A DNA stretch of 34,550 bases from Necropsobacter massiliensis (GTDB lineage: Bacteria; Pseudomonadota; Gammaproteobacteria; Enterobacterales; Pasteurellaceae), in NCBI RefSeq assembly GCF_000827595.2, contig NZ_LN776190.1, positions 1-34,550 on the forward strand, in the 5' to 3' direction. Positions 8,719 through 17,606 of the stretch are shown here, piece after piece (position 1 is the stretch's first letter; the number at the start of each line of letters is the position of its first letter). A program made the translations under genes and the position numbers. The notes beneath the pieces were generated by a model. It did no database searches. It saw nothing but the letters and a program-made list of their open reading frames with translations, and had not been told where the DNA came from.

Positions 8719-9375
8719 ATGAGTAGTATTTCACCAGAAGCGGAGAAGGTGCGTCGGGCGCTGATAGAAAAAGGGATAGAAACGCCGACCATTGAACTTC
8801 ACCGAACAAAAGCACAACGGCGTGCGGGCATTGAACGGCATATGCGCGAAGTCATGAAATTAATCGGTTTAGACCTGACCGATGACAGCCTTGAAGAAAC
8901 GCCGGTGCGGTTGGCGAAAATGTTTATAGATGAAATTTTCAGCGGCTTGGATTATGCCAATTTCCCGAAAATTACCAATATTGAAAACCGGATGAAAGTC
9001 AGTGAAATGGTACTGGTAAACGATGTGACGCTAACCAGCACTTGCGAACATCATTTTGTGACTATCGACGGTATGGTGTCGGTGGCGTATTATCCGAAAA
9101 AATGGGTGATCGGTTTATCCAAAATTAATCGCGTGGTTGCTTTTTTTGCCCAGCGACCGCAGGTGCAGGAACGGCTGACCGAGCAGATTTTGCTGGCGTT
9201 TCAAACTATTTTGGAAACCGATGATGTCGCGGTTTATGTCAAAGCGACGCATTTTTGCGTTAAATGTCGTGGCATTAAAGACACCAATAGCTACACTGTC
9301 ACCTCAGCCTTCGGCGGGATTTTCCTCAACGATCGGGAAACCCGCAAAGAGTTTTTAACCTTAATTAATAAATAA
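8719..9375 (+). CDS. folE: GTP cyclohydrolase I FolE
   Basis: Converts GTP to 7,8-dihydroneopterin triphosphate, the entry to folate synthesis. The start at 8719 is preferred because GGAG stands 6 nt upstream and it gives 218 residues, the length I recall for the Haemophilus protein; an ATG at 8707 would add four residues. The zinc ligands are in TSTCEHHF (Cys and His) and in [18 protein letters not shown] and [15 protein letters not shown] are family signatures. FDYANFPK-like core and [15 protein letters not shown] end the protein. It is monocistronic, with a strong terminator behind it. Confidence 0.97.
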   Translation: MSSISPEAEKVRRALIEKGIETPTIELHRTKAQRRAGIERHMREVMKLIGLDLTDDSLEETPVRLAKMFIDEIFSGLDYANFPKITNIENRMKVSEMVLVNDVTLTSTCEHHFVTIDGMVSVAYYPKKWVIGLSKINRVVAFFAQRPQVQERLTEQILLAFQTILETDDVAVYVKATHFCVKCRGIKDTNSYTVTSAFGGIFLNDRETRKEFLTLINK

Positions 9376-9381
9376 CTTGCC

Positions 9382-9413
9382 AACGCCGAAATAAATGTTT
9401 CGGCGTTTTTTTA
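9382..9413 (+). terminator. Intrinsic terminator of folE
   Basis: Perfect 10-bp stem AACGCCGAAA (9382-9391) / TTTCGGCGTT (9398-9407) with a 6-nt loop, followed by a run of T residues (9404-9412). Confidence 0.92.
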
Positions 9414-9497
9414 TTCTTTTCAATAAACTGAAGTCTAATTATTAAGTTTTGTTTTGTAATCTTTTCTTTACTCCAGAGTCTCTTTAAATTACCATAT

Positions 9498-9520
9498 TAA
9501 ATGATAATAATTATCATTTA
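9498..9520. promoter_or_regulatory. Fur box upstream of the TonB-dependent receptor
   Basis: A perfect 23-bp palindrome: TAAATGATAAT (9498-9508), centre A, ATTATCATTTA (9510-9520). It contains the GATAAT/ATTATC core repeats of a classic Fur operator. It lies 26 bp before the receptor ATG and must overlap or adjoin the promoter, so iron-replete repression is expected. Confidence 0.93.
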
Positions 9521-9546
9521 TTTTATGTTTTTTAAGGGATCATTTA

Positions 9547-11919
9547 ATGTTTAATTACAATAAAAATTTATTAGCCGTGGTCATCGGTTCGGTATTTTCT
9601 GCCGGATTATCTGCCGCGGAGAGCAGCAATGGGGATACTCAGCATAAATTAGCGGAAATTGTGGTGTATGCTGAGCAAAACCGTTCCTTATCCTCCGTTC
9701 AATCCATTAATCGCGAAGAAATGCGAAAAACGCCGGCGACAAACGGCAATATTTCCGATTATTTAGCCGCTAATCCGCATGTGCGTTATGAAAACAGCGA
9801 TAAAGACGGTTTTTTGCGTGGCGAAATTAAGCCGGAAAATATTTCGATTAACGGGGCAGATTTCAATCAGACTGCGTATTTTGTGGATAATGTAAATATC
9901 AATAACGATCTGACCGTTGACAGTGAAATTTTTGATGGTTCGGTTCAGACGGTTCCCGGGCTGAGCAGTACCCAGGCGTATTTTTTTGATGCGACGATGC
10001 TGTCTAAAGTGGAACTGCATGACAGTAATATTTCCGCCAGTCTGGGCGGCTTTACTGGCGGGGCGGTGGTGGCAAAGACCAAACAATATGACGGTCATAA
10101 TCGTATCGGATTAAAATACCGCACCACAGATTCCTCTTGGGCAAGAATGAAAACGGATGATTCGTTACGGAAAACGCTTGCGCAGGTCCGTCCTGATGAT
10201 AGCGGTGCAGCGATATTCCAGCCAAAATACGGTAAACAGTTTTTCTCTTTAACGGCAGAACAGGGATTAACGGATAACTTGGGGATGGTGTTCGGGTTCA
10301 GTCGGCGAATTAGCCGAATTGAACAAAATCGGTTGATCCGCCCGGAAAAAGATAAACCGGTTCAGCTGGATAAAGAAAATCATTCCCGTCTGGCGGATAC
10401 GGCATTGTTGAATTTGAATTATACTCCCAATGACAACAATCGTTTTGAGTTAGGCTTCCGCTATTCCGGCTATAAAGAAAGCAAATATTATCGCGATAAT
10501 ATCGGTAACAATGTTGATGATTATCACAATGCCTACGGTATGACCTTATCTTGGGTGCGTGCGTTTGAGTCGGGCGTATTGACCAATACCTTGGCTTATG
10601 ATCAGTTTTTTGATAAACGTAAATCGAGCTCCAACAGTGTAGAGAACATCTCCGTCCTTGATGATAATTATGACTTGCTATACAGCTATGAAAAAGGCGG
10701 TTGGGGTGACAGCGAGCTGGCTCAGCGTAATTTGCATTTTTCTACCGAATATGCGGTCAACCCGTTTAATTGGGGAAATGTCAGTCATTCTATTTCTGTC
10801 GGCGGTATTTATCAAAGAACTTCTTACCGCTTTCATCGACCTAATGCGGTAAAGACGAAAATCATTGATATTTATCCTGATTCCACCTCCAGCCTATTGC
10901 ACGAGGAAATTGTTCCGGCCGGTAGTGTAAACACCAACTATCAAAATATTGTTGTCTATGCAGAGGATTTAATCACATGGCGGAATATAGAATTGCGCCC
11001 TGGCATTCGTGCCGAACGGGATGATTATTTAAAAAATAACAATATCGCACCGCGCTTTGTGGCACGTTATAGCCCTTGGCAGGAAACCAAGTTCAGTTTA
11101 GGCTTGAATCGTTATTACGGGCGTTCTTTCTCCTCATTAAAACTCACCAATGAAATTTTGCGCCTGAATAATGATTCCTCCAGACAGCATCAGGCATTTG
11201 GTGCGTTGAAAACACCTTATGCGGATGAATTAAGTTTAGGTTTTGAGCAGCATCTTGCCAATTGGGCGCTGAAACTGAATTATATTCACCGCAAAAACAA
11301 AAACCGTATCGTACTAAGACGCGAGAATCGCAAAACGGTTTATCATAACGGCAATGATTTCGGCGTTGATGTATATGCTTTGCAGCTCAATAATATTGAA
11401 CCGTGGCAATGGGGAAACAGCTACTGGAATGCCAGTTTGGGTTTCGATTGGCTCACGACCAAGCGAGCGGATCTGGATAAGGATCTTAATCCCGATGAAC
11501 GAGTTTATTTAGACGGTAAAGCGATGACTCGGCGACAAATGGAACAAAAAGTCAATAGCAGCAGCGAAGACTGGATTGTGCGTGCCGGGTTGGATATGAG
11601 CATACCGGATTATGCGATTACATGGTCGAACAGATTGTATGTCAAAGCACCGATAAGAGGCTATGAGCAGATAAGTTCCAATGCCGAAGAGATTTCTCGT
11701 TATCGCTCCTTTGATTACGGCACGCACTATCAATGGGATAGCAGCGTGCGCTGGCAGTTGCCGATAAGTGGGACGCATTCCGCTTATATTCAGCTTGATG
11801 TATTAAATGTGCTGAATAACGTTCGGCAAAAATCGTCGAAGAGTATTTCCGCTTCCGATGAATACGGAATTTACAGCGCCGGTCGGGAATTCTGGCTGGA
11901 ATTAGGCTATAACTTCTAA
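9547..11919 (+). CDS. yddB: TonB-dependent outer-membrane receptor, YddB-like
   Basis: A gated outer-membrane importer powered by TonB. The 790 residues equal the length I recall for E. coli YddB. A signal peptide covers about residues 1-23 (hydrophobic [19 protein letters not shown]). A TonB-box-like EIVVYAE lies near residue 37. The plug (about 45-175) contains [16 protein letters not shown] and the segment [20 protein letters not shown], which align with YddB. The beta-barrel ends with the insertion signal ELGYNF. Start ATG has an AAGGGA ribosome site 8 nt upstream. It is Fur-boxed and followed by an M16 protease, as with E. coli yddB-pqqL and Pectobacterium fusA/fusC. The substrate is unknown; an iron-bearing protein or peptide is an inference. 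Confidence 0.88.
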   Translation: MFNYNKNLLAVVIGSVFSAGLSAAESSNGDTQHKLAEIVVYAEQNRSLSSVQSINREEMRKTPATNGNISDYLAANPHVRYENSDKDGFLRGEIKPENISINGADFNQTAYFVDNVNINNDLTVDSEIFDGSVQTVPGLSSTQAYFFDATMLSKVELHDSNISASLGGFTGGAVVAKTKQYDGHNRIGLKYRTTDSSWARMKTDDSLRKTLAQVRPDDSGAAIFQPKYGKQFFSLTAEQGLTDNLGMVFGFSRRISRIEQNRLIRPEKDKPVQLDKENHSRLADTALLNLNYTPNDNNRFELGFRYSGYKESKYYRDNIGNNVDDYHNAYGMTLSWVRAFESGVLTNTLAYDQFFDKRKSSSNSVENISVLDDNYDLLYSYEKGGWGDSELAQRNLHFSTEYAVNPFNWGNVSHSISVGGIYQRTSYRFHRPNAVKTKIIDIYPDSTSSLLHEEIVPAGSVNTNYQNIVVYAEDLITWRNIELRPGIRAERDDYLKNNNIAPRFVARYSPWQETKFSLGLNRYYGRSFSSLKLTNEILRLNNDSSRQHQAFGALKTPYADELSLGFEQHLANWALKLNYIHRKNKNRIVLRRENRKTVYHNGNDFGVDVYALQLNNIEPWQWGNSYWNASLGFDWLTTKRADLDKDLNPDERVYLDGKAMTRRQMEQKVNSSSEDWIVRAGLDMSIPDYAITWSNRLYVKAPIRGYEQISSNAEEISRYRSFDYGTHYQWDSSVRWQLPISGTHSAYIQLDVLNVLNNVRQKSSKSISASDEYGIYSAGREFWLELGYNF

Positions 11920-11937
11920 CTGATCAATACAAAAAAC

Positions 11938-11970
11938 TCTGCGGGAGAAATTCCGCAGATTATTTTTTAT
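11938..11970 (+). terminator. Hairpin between receptor and protease genes (attenuator candidate)
   Basis: Stem TCTGCGG (11938-11944) / CCGCAGA (11953-11959) with an 8-nt loop, followed by TTATTTTTTAT. It resembles a moderate intrinsic terminator. Since the next gene starts only 61 bp after the receptor stop and shows no promoter of its own, partial readthrough would give less protease than receptor. Confidence 0.65.
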
Positions 11971-11980
11971 CGTCATACTT

Positions 11981-14761
11981 ATGAAAAAATATCTGTTTTA
12001 TTGCCTTTTTTTATTGATGTTGTGCGGTTGTCATAGCGCATTTGATCCTGAGCGGGATATGCAAGAATTGCCTTTTGACCCTGAAATAGCCCACGGCAGA
12101 TTGGATAATGGATTGCGCTATTATATTATGCCGAACCGTCAGCCCGCTGGCAGGGTGTATATTCGTTTAGTGGTGAATGCCGGTTCGATGAATGAAGAGG
12201 ATGATCAGAAAGGCGTTGCGCATATTGTTGAACATATGGCGTTTAATGGAACTGAACGTTTTCCGCAAAACCAAATTATTGACGCCTTGGAACGATTAGG
12301 CATGAAATTCGCCCGCGATATTAACGCATTCACCGATTTTGAAAACACGGTTTATACTTTAAATCTGGCGAATAATGATCCGCACCGGTTAAATCTGGCT
12401 TTTGATGTCGTTAACGAATGGATAAACCATGTTACCGTATTACCGCAAGATTTAGCGGCGGAACGTGGCGTTGTGCTGGAAGAATGGCGTTCGCGCTTAA
12501 GTCCGATGCTGCGTTTGGGGGATAAAAAAAGCGCCTTGGAAATGGCGGGTTCGCGCTATGTATTAAGAGATCCTATCGGGGATGTGGCGATAATAAAAAA
12601 TGTGACGGCGCGCAGGGTAAAGGATTTTTACGACAAATGGTATCGCCCGGATAATATGGCGGTTATTGTGGTCGGCGATATTGATAAAAATGCAATTAAA
12701 AATCTGCTGAGTGCAAAATTAAGTCAGCCCAATCCCGCGGCATTGCCCCCGTTGGATACGATAGATTATCGCATTCCATTAATTAAACACTGGCGTTTGG
12801 CGTCAATTGATGAACGGGGAATAACAACACCGTCCGTTGAGCTGAGCTTTTTAACCGATTTTTATGCGAACAACACCGTCGGTGAATATAAGCGAGAATT
12901 TATTCGCCAGATGCTGATACGCTTGTTGAATGTCAGATTACAGCAATGGGAAAAGCAGCAAAGTGCGGTGGATTCTGTGAACTTTTATCAGACTCATCTG
13001 GGCAAATACAGTGTGCAAACGGTATTTTCCATGCAGTTAAGCGAGAACAATTATGCTGAAGCGATTGACGCATTATTCGGTTTTATTGCGGACATAAAGC
13101 AAAACGGTTTTACCGAATCGGAACTGCGGGCGGAAATTAGCCGTTTACAGAAGCTGAATCAACGGCAGTCGGAGATTCGCGCGGGCAGTTTAAAACTGGC
13201 GGATGATCTGATCCCTGTGGCAGCGAATCAGCAGATCAGTTTGAATCGTCGTGATAAGTACGTATTGAATAAAAAAATATTATCTGAGCTGAATGTAAAC
13301 GAGCTCAATACGGATTTCCGTCGGTTAACGGCTCAACAAGCTAAATTATTGCTGATAACTCAGCCGTATCCAGCGAAAAAACTGACTTTCGGCGTTGAGG
13401 AGATTAAACGCCGATGGGAAAATGCTGCCGCGCTAATCGAAGATAAAGGCGTACAGGCGCAAAAATATGATGTTGAAAGGCTACCGGCTTTTAATCTGTC
13501 GCCGGCACGCGCGGTTAAAACGGCATATCATCGGCAGGGAAATATAACGGAATTTACCTTATCTAACGGAAGTCGCCTGATTTACCATTATTCCGATAAG
13601 CAGCCGGATCAGGTGTATTTTAAAGCACTGACCGCCGGAGGATTACGTTCCGTCGGTGGAGAAGACTATCATTTGTTGCGAGCGGCAGTGAGCGCTGTCG
13701 ATGAAACGGGAATCGGTGCGCTGTCACAGCAGCAAATCAATCGCTTGTTTGCACAAAACCCGTTGGTGTTTTCGACTTTGTTGAATGATGATTCCCAAGG
13801 ATTTATCGGCGTTGGTAAAAGCGGCGAGCTGGAGAATTTGCTCAAATTGTTCCGTTTAAAATTACAATCCAGCCCGATTGCGTTGTCGGTATGGCAAAAA
13901 TATCAGCAGGAAACCGCTCAATATTTTGCTGAAATGGATAAAGAAACCGAGTTCATGCGTGCGGTGACAAAACTGCGTTATCCCGAGTCGGAAACCGTCT
14001 ATAGTCAGCATAAAGCGCAGATTCTGGCAGCCGACAAAGAAACGTTATCCCGCTTATACCGAACAATGATTAACGGAAAAACCGATTTTACTTATTTTAT
14101 TATCGGGGACGTGCCGGAGGCGACGGTTAAATCGTTAGCGGAAAAATATCTCGCCAACCTCGATATCAAAAGACAGACGCGAACTTTCAAGCCGCCGCGG
14201 ATGGCGATACCGAAACAGCGATTCGTACTTAAAGGACTGACCGAACCGCGAGCGGAAGTCGAATTGTATTTAACCGTCGATAATCAGTGGCGGGCAGAGG
14301 ATGATTATCTGTTAGACGTATTGGCGGATATTATTCAGGAAAAACTGCGCATCGCATTACGGGAAAAAGAAAGCGGAATTTATTCGGTCAATACTTGGCT
14401 ATCGCAAGAACCGAACACCACACAAATTGAAGGCAAAATTACCTTCAGCTGTGCGCCGGAGCGCGTAGACGCATTACTTGCGTTAACCCATCGGATTTTA
14501 GACGCTTTGCGCACTCAAGGTGTTGACCCACAGGACATTGCGAAAACACTGGCGGAAAAGCAAATTCAAATTAAGCAGCAGTTTGATTCGCTGTTATATG
14601 TCGCGGAGAAGATCGAACAAAGTTACCGGTTAGATAACTCGCCGCGTCTGATTTATTTATATCAGCAATTAGAGCGAATTGTAACGAAGCATAATCTGGA
14701 TCGTATGGCGACAATGGTGTTGAAACCTGAGGCAAGATTTGAGGCGGTGCTGACACAATAA
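11981..14761 (+). CDS. pqqL: M16 zinc protease, PqqL/FusC-like, predicted lipoprotein
   Basis: A large two-part metallopeptidase (926 residues; PqqL-type proteins are about 930). The inverted zinc motif HIVEH is at 81-85, with the distal glutamate in AAERGVVLEEWR near 161. The second half (about 510-926) repeats the M16 fold without HxxEH, as usual. The N-terminus MKKYLFYCLFLLMLCGC has a lipobox (LCGC, Cys17), so membrane anchoring is predicted. It follows the YddB-like receptor, matching protease-associated import pairs in which the receptor brings in a protein and the periplasmic protease cuts it. The ATG has no evident ribosome site and lies after a terminator-like hairpin, suggesting low expression. 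It is not a PQQ synthesis gene despite the symbol. Confidence 0.9.
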   Translation: MKKYLFYCLFLLMLCGCHSAFDPERDMQELPFDPEIAHGRLDNGLRYYIMPNRQPAGRVYIRLVVNAGSMNEEDDQKGVAHIVEHMAFNGTERFPQNQIIDALERLGMKFARDINAFTDFENTVYTLNLANNDPHRLNLAFDVVNEWINHVTVLPQDLAAERGVVLEEWRSRLSPMLRLGDKKSALEMAGSRYVLRDPIGDVAIIKNVTARRVKDFYDKWYRPDNMAVIVVGDIDKNAIKNLLSAKLSQPNPAALPPLDTIDYRIPLIKHWRLASIDERGITTPSVELSFLTDFYANNTVGEYKREFIRQMLIRLLNVRLQQWEKQQSAVDSVNFYQTHLGKYSVQTVFSMQLSENNYAEAIDALFGFIADIKQNGFTESELRAEISRLQKLNQRQSEIRAGSLKLADDLIPVAANQQISLNRRDKYVLNKKILSELNVNELNTDFRRLTAQQAKLLLITQPYPAKKLTFGVEEIKRRWENAAALIEDKGVQAQKYDVERLPAFNLSPARAVKTAYHRQGNITEFTLSNGSRLIYHYSDKQPDQVYFKALTAGGLRSVGGEDYHLLRAAVSAVDETGIGALSQQQINRLFAQNPLVFSTLLNDDSQGFIGVGKSGELENLLKLFRLKLQSSPIALSVWQKYQQETAQYFAEMDKETEFMRAVTKLRYPESETVYSQHKAQILAADKETLSRLYRTMINGKTDFTYFIIGDVPEATVKSLAEKYLANLDIKRQTRTFKPPRMAIPKQRFVLKGLTEPRAEVELYLTVDNQWRAEDDYLLDVLADIIQEKLRIALREKESGIYSVNTWLSQEPNTTQIEGKITFSCAPERVDALLALTHRILDALRTQGVDPQDIAKTLAEKQIQIKQQFDSLLYVAEKIEQSYRLDNSPRLIYLYQQLERIVTKHNLDRMATMVLKPEARFEAVLTQ

Positions 14762-14776
14762 CGCGCAATAGAGAAA

Positions 14777-14797
14777 GGAGCGGGCGGTTTCCGCTCC
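14777..14797. terminator. Hairpin between convergent pqqL-like gene and ydjA
   Basis: Stem GGAGCGG (14777-14783) / CCGCTCC (14791-14797), 7-nt loop. On the minus strand it is followed by TTTCTCTATT; on the plus strand there is no U-tract. It probably serves ydjA, less certainly the protease gene. Confidence 0.5.
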
Positions 14798-14809
14798 GAC
14801 AGTGAGAGA

Positions 14810-15364
14810 TTACAAATAACTCACCAACGCGCTGGTGTCTGTGGGCTTAAGCTCGCGGATGATTTTTTCTTCGCCGCGTCCCAGCATTAAAAAGGCGATG
14901 ATGTTATCCTGTTTTTCGCAGCCTAAAGCGTGACGTAAATCACTGCCGTTGACCCAAGGACCCGTCACCCAGACGTTATCGAATCCCTGTGCGTTGGCGG
15001 CCAACTGTATCGCATAGGCGGCGCAGCCTGCGCTTAAGGTTTGTTCCCACGCCGGCACTTTGGCGATATCCGGATTGATTTTCGCGATGACGGCGATAAT
15101 CATCGGCGCGCGGGTTGCCAGATCTTCGGCTTTTTTTAACCGCTCTTCGCCCAAATCAAATTCGTGTACCGCACTTTTAAGTAAGGCGGCAAATCGCGCT
15201 AAGCCGTCTTTTTCAATCACAACAAAATGATAGGGTTGCAGCTTTCCGTGATCCGGCACATGCAGCGCTGCCTGAAAAATCGTCTCCAGTTGTTGTTGAT
15301 TTGGGGCGGGCGCATGCAATTTTTTTTCCGAGCGGCGAGTGGTCAGCAGATGTAGGGCATCCAT
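14810..15364 (-). CDS. ydjA: Nitroreductase-family FMN protein YdjA
   Basis: Small FMN-dependent NAD(P)H oxidoreductase of the minimal nitroreductase group; the physiological substrate is not known. The 184 residues match E. coli YdjA (183). The FMN-binding N-terminus MDALHLLTTRRS, then APDH-like VPDHGKLQPYHFVVIE, PxWEQTLSAGCAAYAIQLAA and the C-terminal IIAFLMLGR are all present. The gene is divergent from sppA, as in E. coli. A USS lies inside (15168-15176) and another in the ydjA-sppA gap (15390-15398). Confidence 0.93.
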   Translation of the reverse strand: MDALHLLTTRRSEKKLHAPAPNQQQLETIFQAALHVPDHGKLQPYHFVVIEKDGLARFAALLKSAVHEFDLGEERLKKAEDLATRAPMIIAVIAKINPDIAKVPAWEQTLSAGCAAYAIQLAANAQGFDNVWVTGPWVNGSDLRHALGCEKQDNIIAFLMLGRGEEKIIRELKPTDTSALVSYL

Positions 15365-15552
15365 AATGTATTCCTTTAAATGTGGTGAAAAGTGCGGTCT
15401 ATTTTAGCATATTTTTTCAATTCGGATTTATTGAAATTGCGGGTTGTGGTATGTTAAAGCGCTGATGATGTTGCGCTATTGGTGTAAATTTTGGACAGGG
15501 CGAAAACGCATCGGCGCATGTGGAGCTTTTTATTAAACCTGACAGAGAAATT

Positions 15553-17433
15553 ATGCAACTAATTATTCGATTTTTGAACTTTTGTTGGCGAATGCTGAAT
15601 TTTATTCGTGATTTAGTCATGAATATTGTGTTTTTATTTTTTGTGTTACTCCTCGCGGCGATATTCAGTCTGACTAGCGGTCTGATATATAAGGATGCAG
15701 AGGACTTGCGTGGCGATCAGGGCGCGTTGCTGCTTAATCTTGACGGTTATCTGGCGGATAACCGTGAGGATAGCATGTCTTGGCGCAATACCTTGAAACA
15801 GCTGGATAACCAATATGTACCGCGTCAAATTTCTACTTTTGATGTGGTTTATGCCGTCAGCACGGCGGCGGAAGATCCGCGTATTAAAGGGTTAGTGTTG
15901 GATTTAAATCGGTTTGAGGGCGCGGATTTGCCTGCGCTGAATTATGTCGGCAGTGCAATTCGGCGCTTTAAACAAAGCGGCAAGCCGGTTATCGCCTATG
16001 CGGACAACTATACGCAAAAGCAATATTTACTGGCAAGTTATGCCGATGAGATTTACCTCAATCCGATGGGGCAGGTGGCGATAGAAGGGCTATCGGCGGA
16101 GAATCTGTATTTTAAATCCATGCTGGAAAAATTAGCGGTCACTCCGCATGTTTTCCGTGTTGGAACTTATAAATCCGCAGTTGAACCATTTCTGCGTGAT
16201 GATATGTCGTCGGAGGCTAAAGCGAATATGCAACGCTGGCTGGGAGAAATGTGGAACAGCTATAAAACCACCGTTGCCGATAATCGCAATATTACGCCGG
16301 AAGCGGTATTGCCGGAAGGGCAGCAATATTTGGCGGCGTTACGCAAGCTGGGGGGCGATAGTACCGCTTATGCCAAGCAGCGTCAATTAGTTACCCAGGT
16401 GGCGGATAGCTTAAATTTAGAGCAAAAATTGACCGCACTTTTCGGTAAAACTGAGGACGGCGATACCAAATTAGTGGAGCTGGAGCGTTATTTGGCGAGC
16501 CTGCCTGATCGTATGACGGCGGAGGGCGAGAATAAAATCGCCGTTGTGAATGTTGAAGGCACGATTATCGACGGCGACAGCGAAGAGCAAAATGTGGGTG
16601 GTGACAGTATTTCGGCACTGTTGCGGCAAGCCTATCGTGATAAAGCAATTAAAGCGGTCGTGTTGCGGGTCAACAGTCCGGGCGGCAGTGCTTTTGCCTC
16701 GGAGCTGATTCGACAGGAAGTGGACAATCTGCAAAAAGCCGGCAAACCGGTCGTGGTGTCGATGGGCGGCATGGCGGCATCGGGCGGTTATTGGATTTCA
16801 AGCACGGCGGATTATATTGTAGCGGATCCGAATACGATTACCGGTTCTATCGGCATTTTTGCCCTGTTTCCGACCTTTGAACACACCATTAAGCAGGCAG
16901 GAATTTCGGCGGACGGCGTCGCTACCACCGAGCTTAGCCGCGGTTCGTCTTTCAGCGGATTGCCGGCGCTTAACGGTGAGATTATGCAACTGGAAATCGA
17001 ACAGGGCTATGAGCGTTTCTTATCATTGGTCAGTAAAGGACGTAATATGTCGAAAGCGCAGGCTGACAGCGTTGCTCAAGGACAGGTCTGGTTAGGCGTT
17101 GAGGCTTATCAGCATAAACTGGTGGATGAATTGGGCGATTTTGACAGCGCAGTGAACAAAGCGGGCGAGTTGGTCAATCGGCAACGGGATGCAGAAAAAC
17201 AGATTGCGCAGTTTGCGGTGGAATGGCTAACGGAAGAAGATACCTCTTTCCTCGGAATGCTGATGAAAGATTTTAAACGTAGCAGTCAAAGCGCGCTGAA
17301 AAACGCCGTGGCAGAGTTTATCGGCTTGCCGAAAGAACTTGGGCAAGTGAGCGCCCAGCTGAAGATACTTGAGCGTTTTAACGATCCGAAAGGGCAGTAC
17401 CTGTACTGTATAAACTGCGCAACAGTGCGTTAA
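15553..17433 (+). CDS. sppA: Signal peptide peptidase SppA (protease IV)
   Basis: Membrane-anchored serine protease that degrades released signal peptides on the periplasmic side. The start at 15553 gives MQLIIRFLNFCWRMLNFIRD, matching the E. coli start, and a 626-residue protein; a GTG at 15520 would add 11 residues. One membrane helix lies at about residues 23-42. The two tandem S49 domains are complete. The general base is Lys207 in RVGTYKSAVEPF and the nucleophile Ser410 in MGGMAASGGYWIS (E. coli Lys209/Ser409), so the Ser-Lys dyad is intact. The C-terminus CINCATVR matches the enteric CLTCANMR. A USS is inside at 16432-16440. Confidence 0.96.
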   Translation: MQLIIRFLNFCWRMLNFIRDLVMNIVFLFFVLLLAAIFSLTSGLIYKDAEDLRGDQGALLLNLDGYLADNREDSMSWRNTLKQLDNQYVPRQISTFDVVYAVSTAAEDPRIKGLVLDLNRFEGADLPALNYVGSAIRRFKQSGKPVIAYADNYTQKQYLLASYADEIYLNPMGQVAIEGLSAENLYFKSMLEKLAVTPHVFRVGTYKSAVEPFLRDDMSSEAKANMQRWLGEMWNSYKTTVADNRNITPEAVLPEGQQYLAALRKLGGDSTAYAKQRQLVTQVADSLNLEQKLTALFGKTEDGDTKLVELERYLASLPDRMTAEGENKIAVVNVEGTIIDGDSEEQNVGGDSISALLRQAYRDKAIKAVVLRVNSPGGSAFASELIRQEVDNLQKAGKPVVVSMGGMAASGGYWISSTADYIVADPNTITGSIGIFALFPTFEHTIKQAGISADGVATTELSRGSSFSGLPALNGEIMQLEIEQGYERFLSLVSKGRNMSKAQADSVAQGQVWLGVEAYQHKLVDELGDFDSAVNKAGELVNRQRDAEKQIAQFAVEWLTEEDTSFLGMLMKDFKRSSQSALKNAVAEFIGLPKELGQVSAQLKILERFNDPKGQYLYCINCATVR

Positions 17434-17464
17434 ATTCAGAAAAAAATCACCGCACTTTTTAGCG

Positions 17465-17497
17465 AAAGCCGAATTGCAGAGTCTGTTATTCGGCTTT
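17465..17497 (+). terminator. Terminator-like hairpin after sppA
   Basis: Perfect 10-bp stem AAAGCCGAAT (17465-17474) / ATTCGGCTTT (17488-17497) with a 13-nt loop, then AGTTTGTC, a poor U-tract. A USS (17449-17457) precedes it. Confidence 0.6.
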
Positions 17498-17551
17498 AGT
17501 TTGTCGGTAATAAAAAATTAAGAAAAGCGGTTGAATTTTATGTGATTTAAG

Positions 17552-17592
17552 TGTAATTTAATCGATACATTTGATGTACATAAAAATTTACA
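17552..17592 (+). promoter_or_regulatory. Two TyrR boxes upstream of aroF
   Basis: TyrR consensus is TGTAAA-N6-TTTACA. Box 2 is TGTACA-TAAAAA-TTTACA (17575-17592), one mismatch. Box 1 is TGTAAT-TTAATC-GATACA (17552-17569), three mismatches. Their centres are 23 bp apart, the spacing of the adjacent strong/weak pairs known in E. coli. Box 2 ends just before the ribosome site, so tyrosine-dependent repression of aroF-tyrA is likely. Confidence 0.8.
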
Positions 17593-17606
17593 AAAAGGAA
17601 AGCGAT

